A DNA stretch of 64,000 nucleotides from Barnesiella viscericola DSM 18177 (GTDB lineage: Bacteria > Bacteroidota > Bacteroidia > Bacteroidales > Barnesiellaceae), in the NCBI RefSeq assembly GCF_000512915.1, contig NZ_CP007034.1, forward strand, positions 992,001 through 1,056,000, given 5' to 3'. Numbering within the stretch: the stretch's first letter is position 1; each line of letters begins with the position of its first letter. A model generated the notes under the pieces. That model was not told the DNA's origin, did no database searches, and saw only the letters and a program-made list of their open reading frames with translations. Positions 25,804 to 33,459 of the stretch are shown piece by piece. The position numbers and the translations under genes are program-made.

Positions 25804-26454
25804 ATGAGCGTACTAATTTCTCCGTCGCTGCTTTCGGCCGATTTCGGGAACTTGAACAGCGAAATCGACCTCATCAACGAGAGCGAGGCCGACTGGTTGC
25901 ATATCGATGTGATGGACGGTGTGTTTGTTCCCAATATTTCGTTTGGCTTCCCGGTGCTCGAATTTGTAAACCGCCGGTGCGCCAAGCCACTCGACGTGCA
26001 CCTGATGATTGTGGAGCCGCAGAAATTTATCAACGAGGTCAAGCAGATAGGCGGTGCCATCATGACGGTACATTACGAGGCTTGTACTCACCTGCACCGG
26101 GTGGTGCAGCAGATTCATGCAGCAGGCATGAAGGCGGGTGTTTCGCTCAATCCGCACACCCCGGTCGCGCTGCTCGAAGATATTATCGAAGATGTCGACG
26201 TGGTGCTGCTCATGTCGGTCAACCCCGGATTCGGAGGGCAGAAATTTATCCCCCGCATTCTCGACAAGGTGCGCGACTTGAAGGCGATGATTGCCCGCCG
26301 CCACGCGCATGCTCTCATCGAGATAGACGGCGGCGTGAACCTCGAAACGGGGCGACAACTGGTCGAGGCTGGTGCCGACGCGCTGGTGGCTGGCAGCTTT
26401 GTCTTCCACTCCGAGGCTCCGCTCGAAACCATTGCCCGGCTGAAACAGCTGTAA
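25804..26454 (+). CDS. rpe: Ribulose-phosphate 3-epimerase
   Basis: A 216-residue TIM-barrel enzyme of the pentose phosphate pathway interconverting ribulose-5-P and xylulose-5-P. It has the start ISPSLLSADFGNL, the catalytic Asp region HIDVMDGVFVPN, the metal His in DVHLMI, MSVNPGFGGQKF, and the second catalytic Asp in IEIDGGVN. The ATG at 25804 begins the conserved sequence; an in-frame start at 25696 would lie across promoter repeats A and B. Two tandem promoter repeats drive it, and a two-way terminator separates it from the convergent transglutaminase gene. Confidence 0.97.
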   Translation: MSVLISPSLLSADFGNLNSEIDLINESEADWLHIDVMDGVFVPNISFGFPVLEFVNRRCAKPLDVHLMIVEPQKFINEVKQIGGAIMTVHYEACTHLHRVVQQIHAAGMKAGVSLNPHTPVALLEDIIEDVDVVLLMSVNPGFGGQKFIPRILDKVRDLKAMIARRHAHALIEIDGGVNLETGRQLVEAGADALVAGSFVFHSEAPLETIARLKQL

Positions 26455-26475
26455 ATCCAATTTCTTCAAGCATAA

Positions 26476-26520
26476 AAAGAGCTCGTTTGCGTGTAGTTCC
26501 ACAAGCGAGCTCTTTCTTTA
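26476..26520. terminator. Bidirectional terminator between rpe and the transglutaminase-like gene
   Basis: A 14-bp stem with one wobble (AAAGAGCTCG... with ...CGAGCTCTTT). It has TTTCTTTATT on the plus side and TTTTTATG on the minus side. Confidence 0.85.
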
Positions 26521-26545
26521 TTCAATCAGAACCGTCACCCCGAGG

Positions 26546-27742
26546 TTATTCCATATAGCCTACAACGGTCACCGGTTCGGCTCCTACGACCGACTCGACC
26601 GTGGTGCGTTCGCCCCGGGCATTCTCATAAACGAACGTATAGGTCTGGTTCTTTTTCAACAGGAATTTGAGGGCATCGTTCATATCCTGCAAGGGACCGG
26701 CCGTGCGGCCTCCACCCAGTTGCACCCCGTCGCAGAAAACGTCGACATTGGCCTCGACCCGATCCTTCGAGTTCGAGCTGTGCTGCTTGTCCTTATACAT
26801 GACAAAGGTGACCGTGGTGTGGGTATCCTGTTGAAGTATCGCCTGGGTCTGTTGCCCATACAGGTCGATATAACGTTGCGACACATCGACGGCATGCACA
26901 TCGCGCGACTCCTCATTCCACACCATGGGAAACCAGTCACCGGTGGGCCGGAACGAAACGGCATAGATACCGTGAATGCGGTCGCCCGGAGTCGACTGAC
27001 CGGCATCGGCCATGAACCAGGCTCCGTCGAGGGCCGGCGGCAGATAGTACTCGGTCGAGTGCCAGGTACCGTCGAGCCACACCTCGGTCCAACTGTGGTT
27101 ACCCCGGTTGTCGTGCCAGGCGGCCGTCCCCGCGAAACGGGCCGGAATACCCACCGAACGGAGGGCGTCGACCAACAGAATAGAGAGACCCGTGCAGGAG
27201 GCCATGCCCTGGCGCATCGACTCCGACGGACTTTGGTTGGTCTTCTCACGCAAAGTGTTATATTCCACTCCTACTACCTGAGGGATAATGGCATTGACGG
27301 TATCGAGAGCCTCACGCAGGGTCTTGCAGCCCCGCACCCGGGGCGCAAAGCGCTCGTAAAAATCTTTTCGCCAGGCATCGCGCACCTCATCGACCGAGGC
27401 ATAGGGCAACACCTCGTTGAGGAAAATCGAGTCGGGCAACGCCTTGGCCCAGGGAAATTCGGCGCGGGCACGGCAGGCATAAGTCACATTCTCGCGCAAC
27501 AGCGCCAGGTCCATCGTGTCGCGGTCGCCTTGGGGCATCCAGGCCAACAGGTAGGCCATTGCCTCCTGTTCATCGCGAGGCGTCTCTTTGAGCAGCACGC
27601 GCAGGCTGTCGGAACGGGGCGAATCGTCGAGGACGGTTTCGAGTTGTCGCTGACTGTCGGCCGAGATGCCCGACGAGGTGCAACTTGCCACCGTGCAGGC
27701 CACTCCGGCGAACAGCAGCATAAGGGCATGAGTTCTTTTCAT
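26546..27742 (-). CDS. Lipoprotein with transglutaminase-like cysteine protease domain
   Basis: A 398-residue lipoprotein (lipobox VASC, Cys21). A transglutaminase-core fold is indicated by Cys183 in GMASCTGLSILLVDALRSVG, His216 in GNHSWTEVW and a following Asp, probably in PALDGAWFMAD. The N-terminal 150 residues are helical and the last 100 look like beta-sandwich. Similar Bacteroidales proteins are annotated 'transglutaminase domain-containing' with no known substrate; peptidase, amidase or crosslinking activity is possible. The gene follows cutC by 12 bases and is thus driven by the same triple promoter repeats. Confidence 0.85.
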   Translation of the reverse strand: MKRTHALMLLFAGVACTVASCTSSGISADSQRQLETVLDDSPRSDSLRVLLKETPRDEQEAMAYLLAWMPQGDRDTMDLALLRENVTYACRARAEFPWAKALPDSIFLNEVLPYASVDEVRDAWRKDFYERFAPRVRGCKTLREALDTVNAIIPQVVGVEYNTLREKTNQSPSESMRQGMASCTGLSILLVDALRSVGIPARFAGTAAWHDNRGNHSWTEVWLDGTWHSTEYYLPPALDGAWFMADAGQSTPGDRIHGIYAVSFRPTGDWFPMVWNEESRDVHAVDVSQRYIDLYGQQTQAILQQDTHTTVTFVMYKDKQHSSNSKDRVEANVDVFCDGVQLGGGRTAGPLQDMNDALKFLLKKNQTYTFVYENARGERTTVESVVGAEPVTVVGYME

Positions 27743-27754
27743 ATCGGATTGGTT

Positions 27755-28495
27755 TTATGAGTTGAGTTGATCAAGTATTTCACGAATTTTCGTCTCATCG
27801 GCACCCACCGAGGCATACTCGGGAATGCCCGGCACACCGCCCATCGAGACGGTAGGGTTACGGTAGGTCATGCCGCTCTCGACCAGGCTGCGGGCACTGA
27901 AATGCACGGCATCGACACCGGTTCCGGCCAGCTGCCGCACATTCGACGGACTCACACCGCTACCGGCCATGATAGCTATACGTCCGGCCGATTGGGCTAC
28001 CAGGGCCCGAATCGTATCGATTCCCTCCATCGCCGTGTTGCGGCCACCCGAGGTAAGCACCCGGTAACAGCCCGCACGTACCAACGATTCGAGCGCCTCG
28101 GCCGTATCGCGGGTCATGTCGAAAGCCCGGTGAAAGGTAAACTGCATCGAACCGCAACGATCGACCAGCCGGGCGGTACGCTCCTCGTCGACACGACCGT
28201 CGGGGGTGAGCATACCGGCCACCACGCAGTCGGCTCCACACTCGCGGGCAAAGTCAACCTCGTCGAGCATGAGGTCAAACTCATCGTCGGTATAGAGAAA
28301 ATCGCCACCCCGGGGGCGAATCATCACACTCAGTTGCAGATGGGGTATTTGGCGAGCCCGGCGAATCAGGGCTGCCGAGGGGGTCGTCCCCCCTTCATAG
28401 GGCGAGGCGCACAACTCTACCCGCGTCACCCCCGCACGAGCCGCAGCGCGACAGGCTTCGAGCGAAAAGGCACACAATTCGGTTTCGATTTTCAT
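27755..28495 (-). CDS. cutC: CutC family protein (copper homeostasis annotation)
   Basis: A 246-residue TIM-barrel protein with the CutC hallmarks RVELCASPYEGGTTPS, VMIRPRGGDFLY, FHRAFDM and LTSGGRNTAMEG. E. coli CutC was linked to copper tolerance, though that role is disputed, and the biochemical activity of the family is unsettled. It is first in a two-gene operon with the transglutaminase-like lipoprotein. Directly upstream lies a three-copy array of promoter repeats, all pointing into this gene, the nearest giving a leader of about 40 bases. Confidence 0.93.
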   Translation of the reverse strand: MKIETELCAFSLEACRAAARAGVTRVELCASPYEGGTTPSAALIRRARQIPHLQLSVMIRPRGGDFLYTDDEFDLMLDEVDFARECGADCVVAGMLTPDGRVDEERTARLVDRCGSMQFTFHRAFDMTRDTAEALESLVRAGCYRVLTSGGRNTAMEGIDTIRALVAQSAGRIAIMAGSGVSPSNVRQLAGTGVDAVHFSARSLVESGMTYRNPTVSMGGVPGIPEYASVGADETKIREILDQLNS

Positions 28496-28540
28496 GGTCG
28501 TTTCTGAATATCGTGTTTCATCGGTTTACAAAATCTTTTC

Positions 28541-28615
28541 CAAAGATAGCGAAAGGCGAGAGCCGTGGCAAACGAAAACGCAGTTTTCAAGTTTGACAAG
28601 GCCGAGCCGACTCCT
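28541..28615 (-). repeat. Promoter repeat, copy C (upstream of cutC)
   Basis: In minus-strand reading: AGGAGTCGGCTCGGC, a linker, palindrome GAAAACTGCGTTTTC (28588-28574), -33 TTTG (28572-28569), a 20-base spacer containing GCTCTCGCCTTTC, and -7 TATCTTTG (28548-28541). Confidence 0.9.
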
Positions 28616-28623
28616 ATCTTCTA

Positions 28624-28699
28624 CAAAGATACGCAAAAGGCGAGAGCCGTGGCAAACGAAAACGCAGTTTTCAAGTGGAGCAATACCGAGCCGACTCCT
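28624..28699 (-). repeat. Promoter repeat, copy D (upstream of cutC)
   Basis: Nearly identical to C and 83 bases away. It has the same palindrome at 28672-28658, a 21-base spacer and -7 TATCTTTG at 28631-28624. The CD pair is the most recent-looking duplication in the family. Confidence 0.9.
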
Positions 28700-28707
28700 G
28701 TCTTATT

Positions 28708-28758
28708 CAAAGATAGTGAAAGACGAGAACAGAGACAAGCGGAATTTTCAAAAGCAGG
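28708..28758 (-). repeat. Promoter repeat, copy E (partial, upstream of cutC)
   Basis: TATCTTTG (28715-28708) with the spacer CTGTTCTCGTCTTTCAC and CTTG at the -33 position. The upstream part is diverged and runs into the stop codon of the AlbA_2 gene (28762). Confidence 0.75.
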
Positions 28759-28761
28759 GGG

Positions 28762-29418
28762 TCATTCGCCCTCCTCCTGATGCAGCCGATAGAAAAATTT
28801 GTGATGTTCGAAGCAAATATCGAGCAACCCGAAGCGGACAAACCGGGCAATATAATCCACCGCCGAGCGGTACGACAAGCGAGCCAGCCGACTGTACTTG
28901 CTCACCGTAATCTCGCCATGCTCGGCCAGGTAGTCGAGCAGGAGCTGTTCGCGCTCGGTATATTTCACGAGCGAACCTTTGGGGCTGCTCTTCTGCCGCC
29001 AAACCGCCAGATGCACGGCCGTTGCCAGTATGTTCTCATCGGCAATGCGCACATAGGCCATGTACTTGCCGGGAGCTACCTGAGCCTGCACCGGCTTTTC
29101 GGCAGACTTCGGAATCTCGGCAATGAGTACGGTCTTACCATCGACGGTATAGGTGTGCATCTCAATCGCAACCTGCGGCAGGCAGTAGAGCTGCGCCGCT
29201 GCCTCGATCATGTAGACCTCCTCTTCGGAGCGCACCCCGGCTATGCGGCCGTTATCTTTCACCCCGATAAGCAGACGGCCGCCGTCGGTATTGGCAAAGG
29301 CCGACAGGGAACGGGCTATCTTGCGGGCATCTGAAATCTCAAATTTGAAATCCTGCTGCTGGTGCTCCCCCTCCTCGATGAGCTGCTGCAAATAGAGTTT
29401 TTCGGACAGCGGTTTCAT
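28762..29418 (-). CDS. AlbA_2 (Schlafen-like) domain protein with C-terminal winged helix
   Basis: A 218-residue protein. The AlbA_2 / divergent AAA_4 pattern E-x-x-Q-QDFKFEISDARKIARSLSAFANTDGGRLLIGVKDNG lies at about residues 18-57. The C-terminal 60 residues (YTEREQLLLDYLAEHGEITVSKYSRL) look like a winged-helix DNA-binding part. Members are often called ATP-binding or transcriptional regulators, with little experimental proof. Its ATG overlaps the stop of the MATE gene by four bases (ATGA), so they are translationally coupled. Confidence 0.85.
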   Translation of the reverse strand: MKPLSEKLYLQQLIEEGEHQQQDFKFEISDARKIARSLSAFANTDGGRLLIGVKDNGRIAGVRSEEEVYMIEAAAQLYCLPQVAIEMHTYTVDGKTVLIAEIPKSAEKPVQAQVAPGKYMAYVRIADENILATAVHLAVWRQKSSPKGSLVKYTEREQLLLDYLAEHGEITVSKYSRLARLSYRSAVDYIARFVRFGLLDICFEHHKFFYRLHQEEGE

Positions 29419-30779
29419 ACATCGCCCTCCTCTCTGATGAGTTTATGCAGGCGATAGCGGAATCGCAACCAAAACAGGAATCCAGCCGAAAAGAGTCCGG
29501 CCGGGAAGGCAACCCACACCCCTACGACACCTCCACCGAAGGTGAACCCGCACAGGTATCCTACCGGGAGAGCCATCACGAAATAGGCGAAGAAGGCAAT
29601 CCACATCATGGGCTTCACGTCGGCCGTGCCTCGCAGGGCATTGGCAAAGGTTATCTCCAACGCATCGCCAAACTGGTAGACGATGAGCGAGTAGATGAGT
29701 ACGGCAACAACGGCCATCACCTCGGGATCCTCGGTAAAACTGTAAACGATGGGAACCCGGGCCAGATAGAAGAAGAGGCAGGCCGCCACGGCCAGCACCC
29801 CTATGATGCCCAAGCCGGCATGAACGGCCCGTTGCAGATTGGGGAAATCGCGTTGTCCCATGAAATGACTCACCCGCACGGCCAGAGCGGCCCCCATGCC
29901 GTAGTAAATCATAAACCCGAGGGTGCTGACCGAAATCATAATCTGATGGGCCGCCAGCGGCACGCTGCCCAACCAGCCCACCATAATGGCACTCAACGAG
30001 AAGGCTGCCGTCTCCATACCCATCTGCAAGGCAATGGGCCACCCCAGGGCATTGAGTTGCACAAAGTCATTGCGATTGAACCGCGAGTGGCGTATGGCCT
30101 CCCGATAGGCCCGATACCTGGGGGCACCAGCAACGATGACAACGAAGACCAGCAGCATGACCACCCGCGAAACCAGGGTGCTGACCCCGGCACCGAAAAG
30201 GCCCCACTCGGGCAACCCGAAGCTGCCGTAGATGAGCAGGTAGTTCCCCACGATATTCAAGGCATTGCCCCCCAGCAGAATCCACATGGGGGTGCGGGTA
30301 TCGGTGAGCCCCTCGGCAAACTGCCGGTAGCTGTTGAAGAGCATAACAAATACCAGGGAGACCAGTTGCAAGATGAAGTAGGGCCGTATGTGGGGCAACA
30401 GCTCTACCGGCTGCCCCATCTGGTCGACAAAGCAATAGACCACATACATGATGGCCGTGAGCAACAGCGCCAGAGCGGTGTGAGCCACAAGGGCGTTGCG
30501 GAAAACGCGCCCTATCCCCTGCGTGTTGCCACTCCCCTGCAACATGCCTATCAACGGGGTAAGCCCGTAGGAGAAGCCGGTAGCAAAGATGATAGCCAGA
30601 TTGAACACGTTGTTGACAAAGGCGGCAGCCGCCAGTTCGTCGGTACTGTGGTGCCCGATCATGACCGTATCGGCCAGACCCAGTATAATCATGCCCAACT
30701 GCCCCACGACAATGGGCAGCCCCAGTTTGAGCAGCGAGACCACATGCTGTTTATATGGCAATAACTGAACGGTATTCAT
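29415..30779 (-). CDS. MATE family efflux transporter
   Basis: A 454-residue inner-membrane protein with twelve predicted membrane segments in two MatE halves. It opens with LLKLGLPIVVGQLGMIILGLADTVMIG-type sequence as in NorM/DinF relatives. It would export cationic compounds in exchange for Na+ or H+; the substrate is unknown. The ATG at 30779 was chosen because the region before it holds promoter repeat F, which an in-frame start at 30845 would cover. The downstream gene overlaps by four bases. Confidence 0.93.
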   Translation of the reverse strand: MNTVQLLPYKQHVVSLLKLGLPIVVGQLGMIILGLADTVMIGHHSTDELAAAAFVNNVFNLAIIFATGFSYGLTPLIGMLQGSGNTQGIGRVFRNALVAHTALALLLTAIMYVVYCFVDQMGQPVELLPHIRPYFILQLVSLVFVMLFNSYRQFAEGLTDTRTPMWILLGGNALNIVGNYLLIYGSFGLPEWGLFGAGVSTLVSRVVMLLVFVVIVAGAPRYRAYREAIRHSRFNRNDFVQLNALGWPIALQMGMETAAFSLSAIMVGWLGSVPLAAHQIMISVSTLGFMIYYGMGAALAVRVSHFMGQRDFPNLQRAVHAGLGIIGVLAVAACLFFYLARVPIVYSFTEDPEVMAVVAVLIYSLIVYQFGDALEITFANALRGTADVKPMMWIAFFAYFVMALPVGYLCGFTFGGGVVGVWVAFPAGLFSAGFLFWLRFRYRLHKLIREEGDV

Positions 30780-30814
30780 GAACGTGCGATTTACACTGTT
30801 GGCAAAACAGTGTG

Positions 30815-30888
30815 CAAAGATAGTGAATGGCGAGAGCAGAAGCAAACCGAAATAAATTTTCGAGTTTGATTCTCCCGAGTCGACTCAT
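30815..30888 (-). repeat. Promoter repeat, copy F (upstream of the MATE gene)
   Basis: In minus-strand reading: GAGTCGACTCGG, inverted repeat CGAAAATTTATTTCG (30862-30848), -33 TTTG (30846-30843), a 20-base spacer CTGCTCTCGCCATTCAC, and -7 TATCTTTG (30822-30815). The leader to the MATE ATG is about 30 bases. The bases beyond its far end (TCATATCTCATTCAAA) also resemble those after copy D. Confidence 0.85.
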
Positions 30889-31025
30889 ATCTCATTCAAA
30901 CAAACTATTTCCTATTACCTCCAAAGGAAGGGCCACCCACGGCTACCGCCAGAGAGACGACGATACAGCCCACCCGACAGAGGTCGGTCGCCCCCGCCCG
31001 ATTATTCTGTTCCTATATATAAACA

Positions 31026-31067
31026 AGGAGAGAGGCGTGCCCCCCAAAGCGGGACAACCTCTCTCCT
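31026..31067 (-). terminator. Terminator of the nucleotidyltransferase gene
   Basis: AGGAGAGAGG (31026-31035) pairs perfectly with CCTCTCTCCT (31058-31067). In the minus direction TTGTTTATATA follows. Outside this hairpin and copy F, 30889-31096 shows no gene. Confidence 0.75.
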
Positions 31068-31096
31068 GTAATCGTATCTTTTCAGGGATAGAGCAA

Positions 31097-31996
31097 TCAG
31101 AACAGTTTGGCAGGATACTCGCCGGCATCCACCAAAGCCTGGATTTTGTCGACTACCGACTGACGGTCGGCGGCATAGGTCACACCGAACCATTTCGACG
31201 GCGTGTCGAGTACGGTAACCGTCACCTTACCCGACTGAATGAGGTCGTTGACCAGGAGCGGAATGAAGAACTCGGCCTTGATGTTGCCGGCATTCTCTTT
31301 CAGGAAGTTCACAAAATAGTCTTCGGAATATTTGAAATAGTCGGGTGTGAATCCCCACATGTTCATCGACACGGGCGTATTGTCGGGGATAGCCGTCCAG
31401 GTTTCACCCTCCTTGAACTTCACCTCGCCGTCGCGACGCTCGATTTGCGTGCGCTCTACGACCGAAGTCAGATGCTTCGAGGCATTCATCTCACAAATGC
31501 CGCGAGCCACCGTTCCACTCTCCGAGAGGGTATTACCCACCCGATAACCTACCATGCAGTAGTCGTTTTGCTTACCTTCGAGATTTTTCAAATAGTCGGC
31601 CAGAATCGCAAAGCTCTCGCGACCGTAGAAGTCGTCGGCATTGATTACGGCAAACGGCTCCTTGATTACATCTTTACCCATCAGCACGGCATGGTTGGTA
31701 CCCCAAGGTTTGGTACGTCCCTCGGGACAGGTGAAGCCTTCGGGCAGGTCATTGATTGACTGGAATACCAACTCACACGGGATATGGCCCTCGTATTTGG
31801 AGAGAATCTTCTCTCTGAAATCCTGTTCAAAATCCTTACGAATGACAAAGACTACTTTCCCGAATCCGCCCCGCAAGGCATCGAAAATCGAGTAGTCCAT
31901 AATCGTTTCACCATTGGGGCCGAGACCATCGAGCTGTTTCAAGCCTCCATACCGGCTACCCATACCGGCAGCCAGGACAAAAAGAGTTGGTTTCAT
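31097..31996 (-). CDS. Sugar nucleotidyltransferase family protein
   Basis: A 299-residue GT-A fold nucleotidyltransferase. It begins FVLAAGMGSRYGGLKQLDGLGPNGE, the signature G-x-G-T/S-R nucleotide loop with Lys, and has NADDFYG as the metal-binding Asp region. It would couple a sugar phosphate to an NTP. The product is not evident: in Bacteroidales such stand-alone genes are annotated only 'nucleotidyltransferase'. The start at 31996 begins the conserved sequence. Its own promoter and terminator make it monocistronic. Confidence 0.9.
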   Translation of the reverse strand: MKPTLFVLAAGMGSRYGGLKQLDGLGPNGETIMDYSIFDALRGGFGKVVFVIRKDFEQDFREKILSKYEGHIPCELVFQSINDLPEGFTCPEGRTKPWGTNHAVLMGKDVIKEPFAVINADDFYGRESFAILADYLKNLEGKQNDYCMVGYRVGNTLSESGTVARGICEMNASKHLTSVVERTQIERRDGEVKFKEGETWTAIPDNTPVSMNMWGFTPDYFKYSEDYFVNFLKENAGNIKAEFFIPLLVNDLIQSGKVTVTVLDTPSKWFGVTYAADRQSVVDKIQALVDAGEYPAKLF

Positions 31997-32030
31997 AGCT
32001 GTTTCTTGTTTTTTAGTTTTCCATGAGTTG

Positions 32031-32038
32031 CAAATGTA
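32031..32038 (-). promoter_or_regulatory. -7 box of the nucleotidyltransferase gene
   Basis: TACATTTG on the minus strand (32038-32031), about 35 bases before the ATG at 31996. No good -33. Confidence 0.5.
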
Positions 32039-32336
32039 AATATTTTTTATGATAAACCGGTCATGTCGCCCCACTTTTAATCGGCCCACCTCTTCGGTAC
32101 CTCTCAGCACCCTTCAACGACCCTATCTCCACGCCTTCGACACAATGTCAACAAAACAGATTTGTTCACGACAATAGTGTTAAAAACGAAACGATAGGGC
32201 AAAAAAATTCTACTTTTACTTTCCAATTCCAAAAAAAACATCTTTATTTGCACCGAATAATAATTATTGAATCACTCTAAAATAAGATTGCCTATCGACA
32301 AAACATTACGCTTGGATTAAAAAAAGAGAGATAGTA
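32039..32336. other. Intergenic region between divergent genes
   Basis: No coding region seen. The right half is AT-rich and includes TACTTTTA (32211-32218), a possible -7 box for the sigma factor gene. A purine run before the ATG at 32337 is a likely ribosome site. Confidence 0.5.
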
Positions 32337-32927
32337 ATGAACGATTTATTCAATCGCACCGACGAAGAGTTGGTTGCATTGTATGCCGAAGGTAATAATG
32401 AAGCTTTTGATGTATTGCTCAAACGTCATCAGGCTCGTACTTTCAACTACATTTTTTATATTGTCAAAGACAAGGAATTGGCCAACGACATCTTTCAGGA
32501 AACCTTTGTCAAAGCCATTATGACCATCAAGCAGGGTCGCTATACCGAGAACGGCAAGTTCCCGGCCTGGATTTCGCGCATTGCCCACAACCTGATTATA
32601 GACTTTTTCAGACAGGAAAAGGCCGACAACTACATTATCTCGGACAACGAAAATATGGACATTTTCAATCGCAAGGAGTTGAGCGAAGGGACTGTCGAAG
32701 ATGCTCTTGTACATAGCCAAATAGAGGCCGACATTCGCAAACTTATCAAAGCCCTGCCCCACTCCCAACGAGAGGTACTTGTCATGCGTTATTACAAAAA
32801 CATGAGTTTCAAAGAGATTGCCGACCGCACCCAGGTGAGCATCAACACCGCCTTGGGGCGCATGCGTTATGCCATTCTCAACTTGCGGAAGATGGCCGAG
32901 GAAAACAATATCGTACTGACATTTTAA
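32337..32927 (+). CDS. RNA polymerase sigma-70 factor, ECF subfamily
   Basis: A 196-residue ECF sigma factor. Region 2 spans about residues 20-90 (ARTFNYIFYIVKDKELANDIFQETF, then FPAWISRIAHNLIIDFFRQEK). Region 4 is at about 130-185 with helix-turn-helix FKEIADRTQVSINTALGRMRYAI. No FecR gene follows. Instead a 52-residue protein gene comes next, then a large hairpin. This type of sigma factor without a membrane anti-sigma is common in Bacteroidales, and the small downstream protein may be its partner, which is inference. Confidence 0.93.
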   Translation: MNDLFNRTDEELVALYAEGNNEAFDVLLKRHQARTFNYIFYIVKDKELANDIFQETFVKAIMTIKQGRYTENGKFPAWISRIAHNLIIDFFRQEKADNYIISDNENMDIFNRKELSEGTVEDALVHSQIEADIRKLIKALPHSQREVLVMRYYKNMSFKEIADRTQVSINTALGRMRYAILNLRKMAEENNIVLTF

Positions 32928-32999
32928 AAAAAGGGCGTAGACACATAATAAATACGGGAATCTTGACGTTTATCATATACAAACATCAAGATTCGGCCT

Positions 33000-33158
33000 A
33001 TGAAGAAAACCTCTACTCCCAAAGACACCATGACAGTACGAAGTACAAAAAACATGCAGCCCTCTGCTTCGACACTTGATTTTATCAGGCAATTTGCCCG
33101 GGCTTATACGTTTGACCCCCAATTACCGACCTCATTAGGTGGATTTGTAAATAACTGA
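33000..33158 (+). CDS. Small protein downstream of the ECF sigma gene (52 residues)
   Basis: An open frame from ATG at 33000 to TGA at 33156-33158 encodes 52 residues. It starts MKKTSTPKDT, and its second half reads LDFIRQFARAYTFDP then LPTSLGGFVNN. No signal or membrane segment. I have the impression that short proteins with a DFIRQFAR-AY helix recur in Bacteroidales, but this needs a search. It lies 72 bases after the sigma factor stop on the same strand. The last base of its stop codon is the first base of a perfect 20-bp hairpin. Confidence 0.6.
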   Translation: MKKTSTPKDTMTVRSTKNMQPSASTLDFIRQFARAYTFDPQLPTSLGGFVNN

Positions 33159-33200
33159 ACACACAGGGGGGGAGCAATTTTTGCTCCCCCCCTGTGTGTT
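33158..33200 (+). terminator. Perfect 20-bp hairpin after the small protein
   Basis: Arm AACACACAGGGGGGGAGCAA (33158-33177), a TTT loop, and its exact complement (33181-33200). No T tract follows, so it may act as an RNA stabiliser or roadblock rather than a classical terminator. Confidence 0.6.
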
Positions 33201-33459
33201 CAGCGTCTCTACATACTCGGTGCACTCACCCTCCGCACCGACATATATCTTATCAGGCAGAAAAGTTTTTTCAAAAAAATGCTTTTCTGTTTCTTTTTTA
33301 TCACCCAATTATATTATATTAGCACGGTAATTCCTTTGTAAGAAACAAGGCGACAAAACTCCTAAACAGCTATATATTATTGGGAAAACGAACAACCATA
33401 GAAGAAATAACGACTAATATTCCCCTCCAAGAAATAGATATTGTTTAATTCAAAGTTGA
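33201..33459. other. AT-rich upstream region of the N-glycan locus regulators
   Basis: No gene seen. A TTCCTTTG at 33331-33338 weakly resembles a -7 box. No Shine-Dalgarno sequence is visible before the ATG at 33460. Confidence 0.4.

Noticed and set aside
28541-28758. Possible CRISPR array (three regularly spaced repeats)
   Set aside because: Whole 83-84-base units are similar, with no unique spacers, they contain promoter boxes, and no cas genes are near.
28494-28910. Open frames on the plus strand across the cutC upstream region, with repeated peptide ANENAVFK
   Set aside because: The repeated peptide is the translation of promoter repeats C and D in the wrong direction. The frames run antisense into the AlbA_2 gene and have no start signals.
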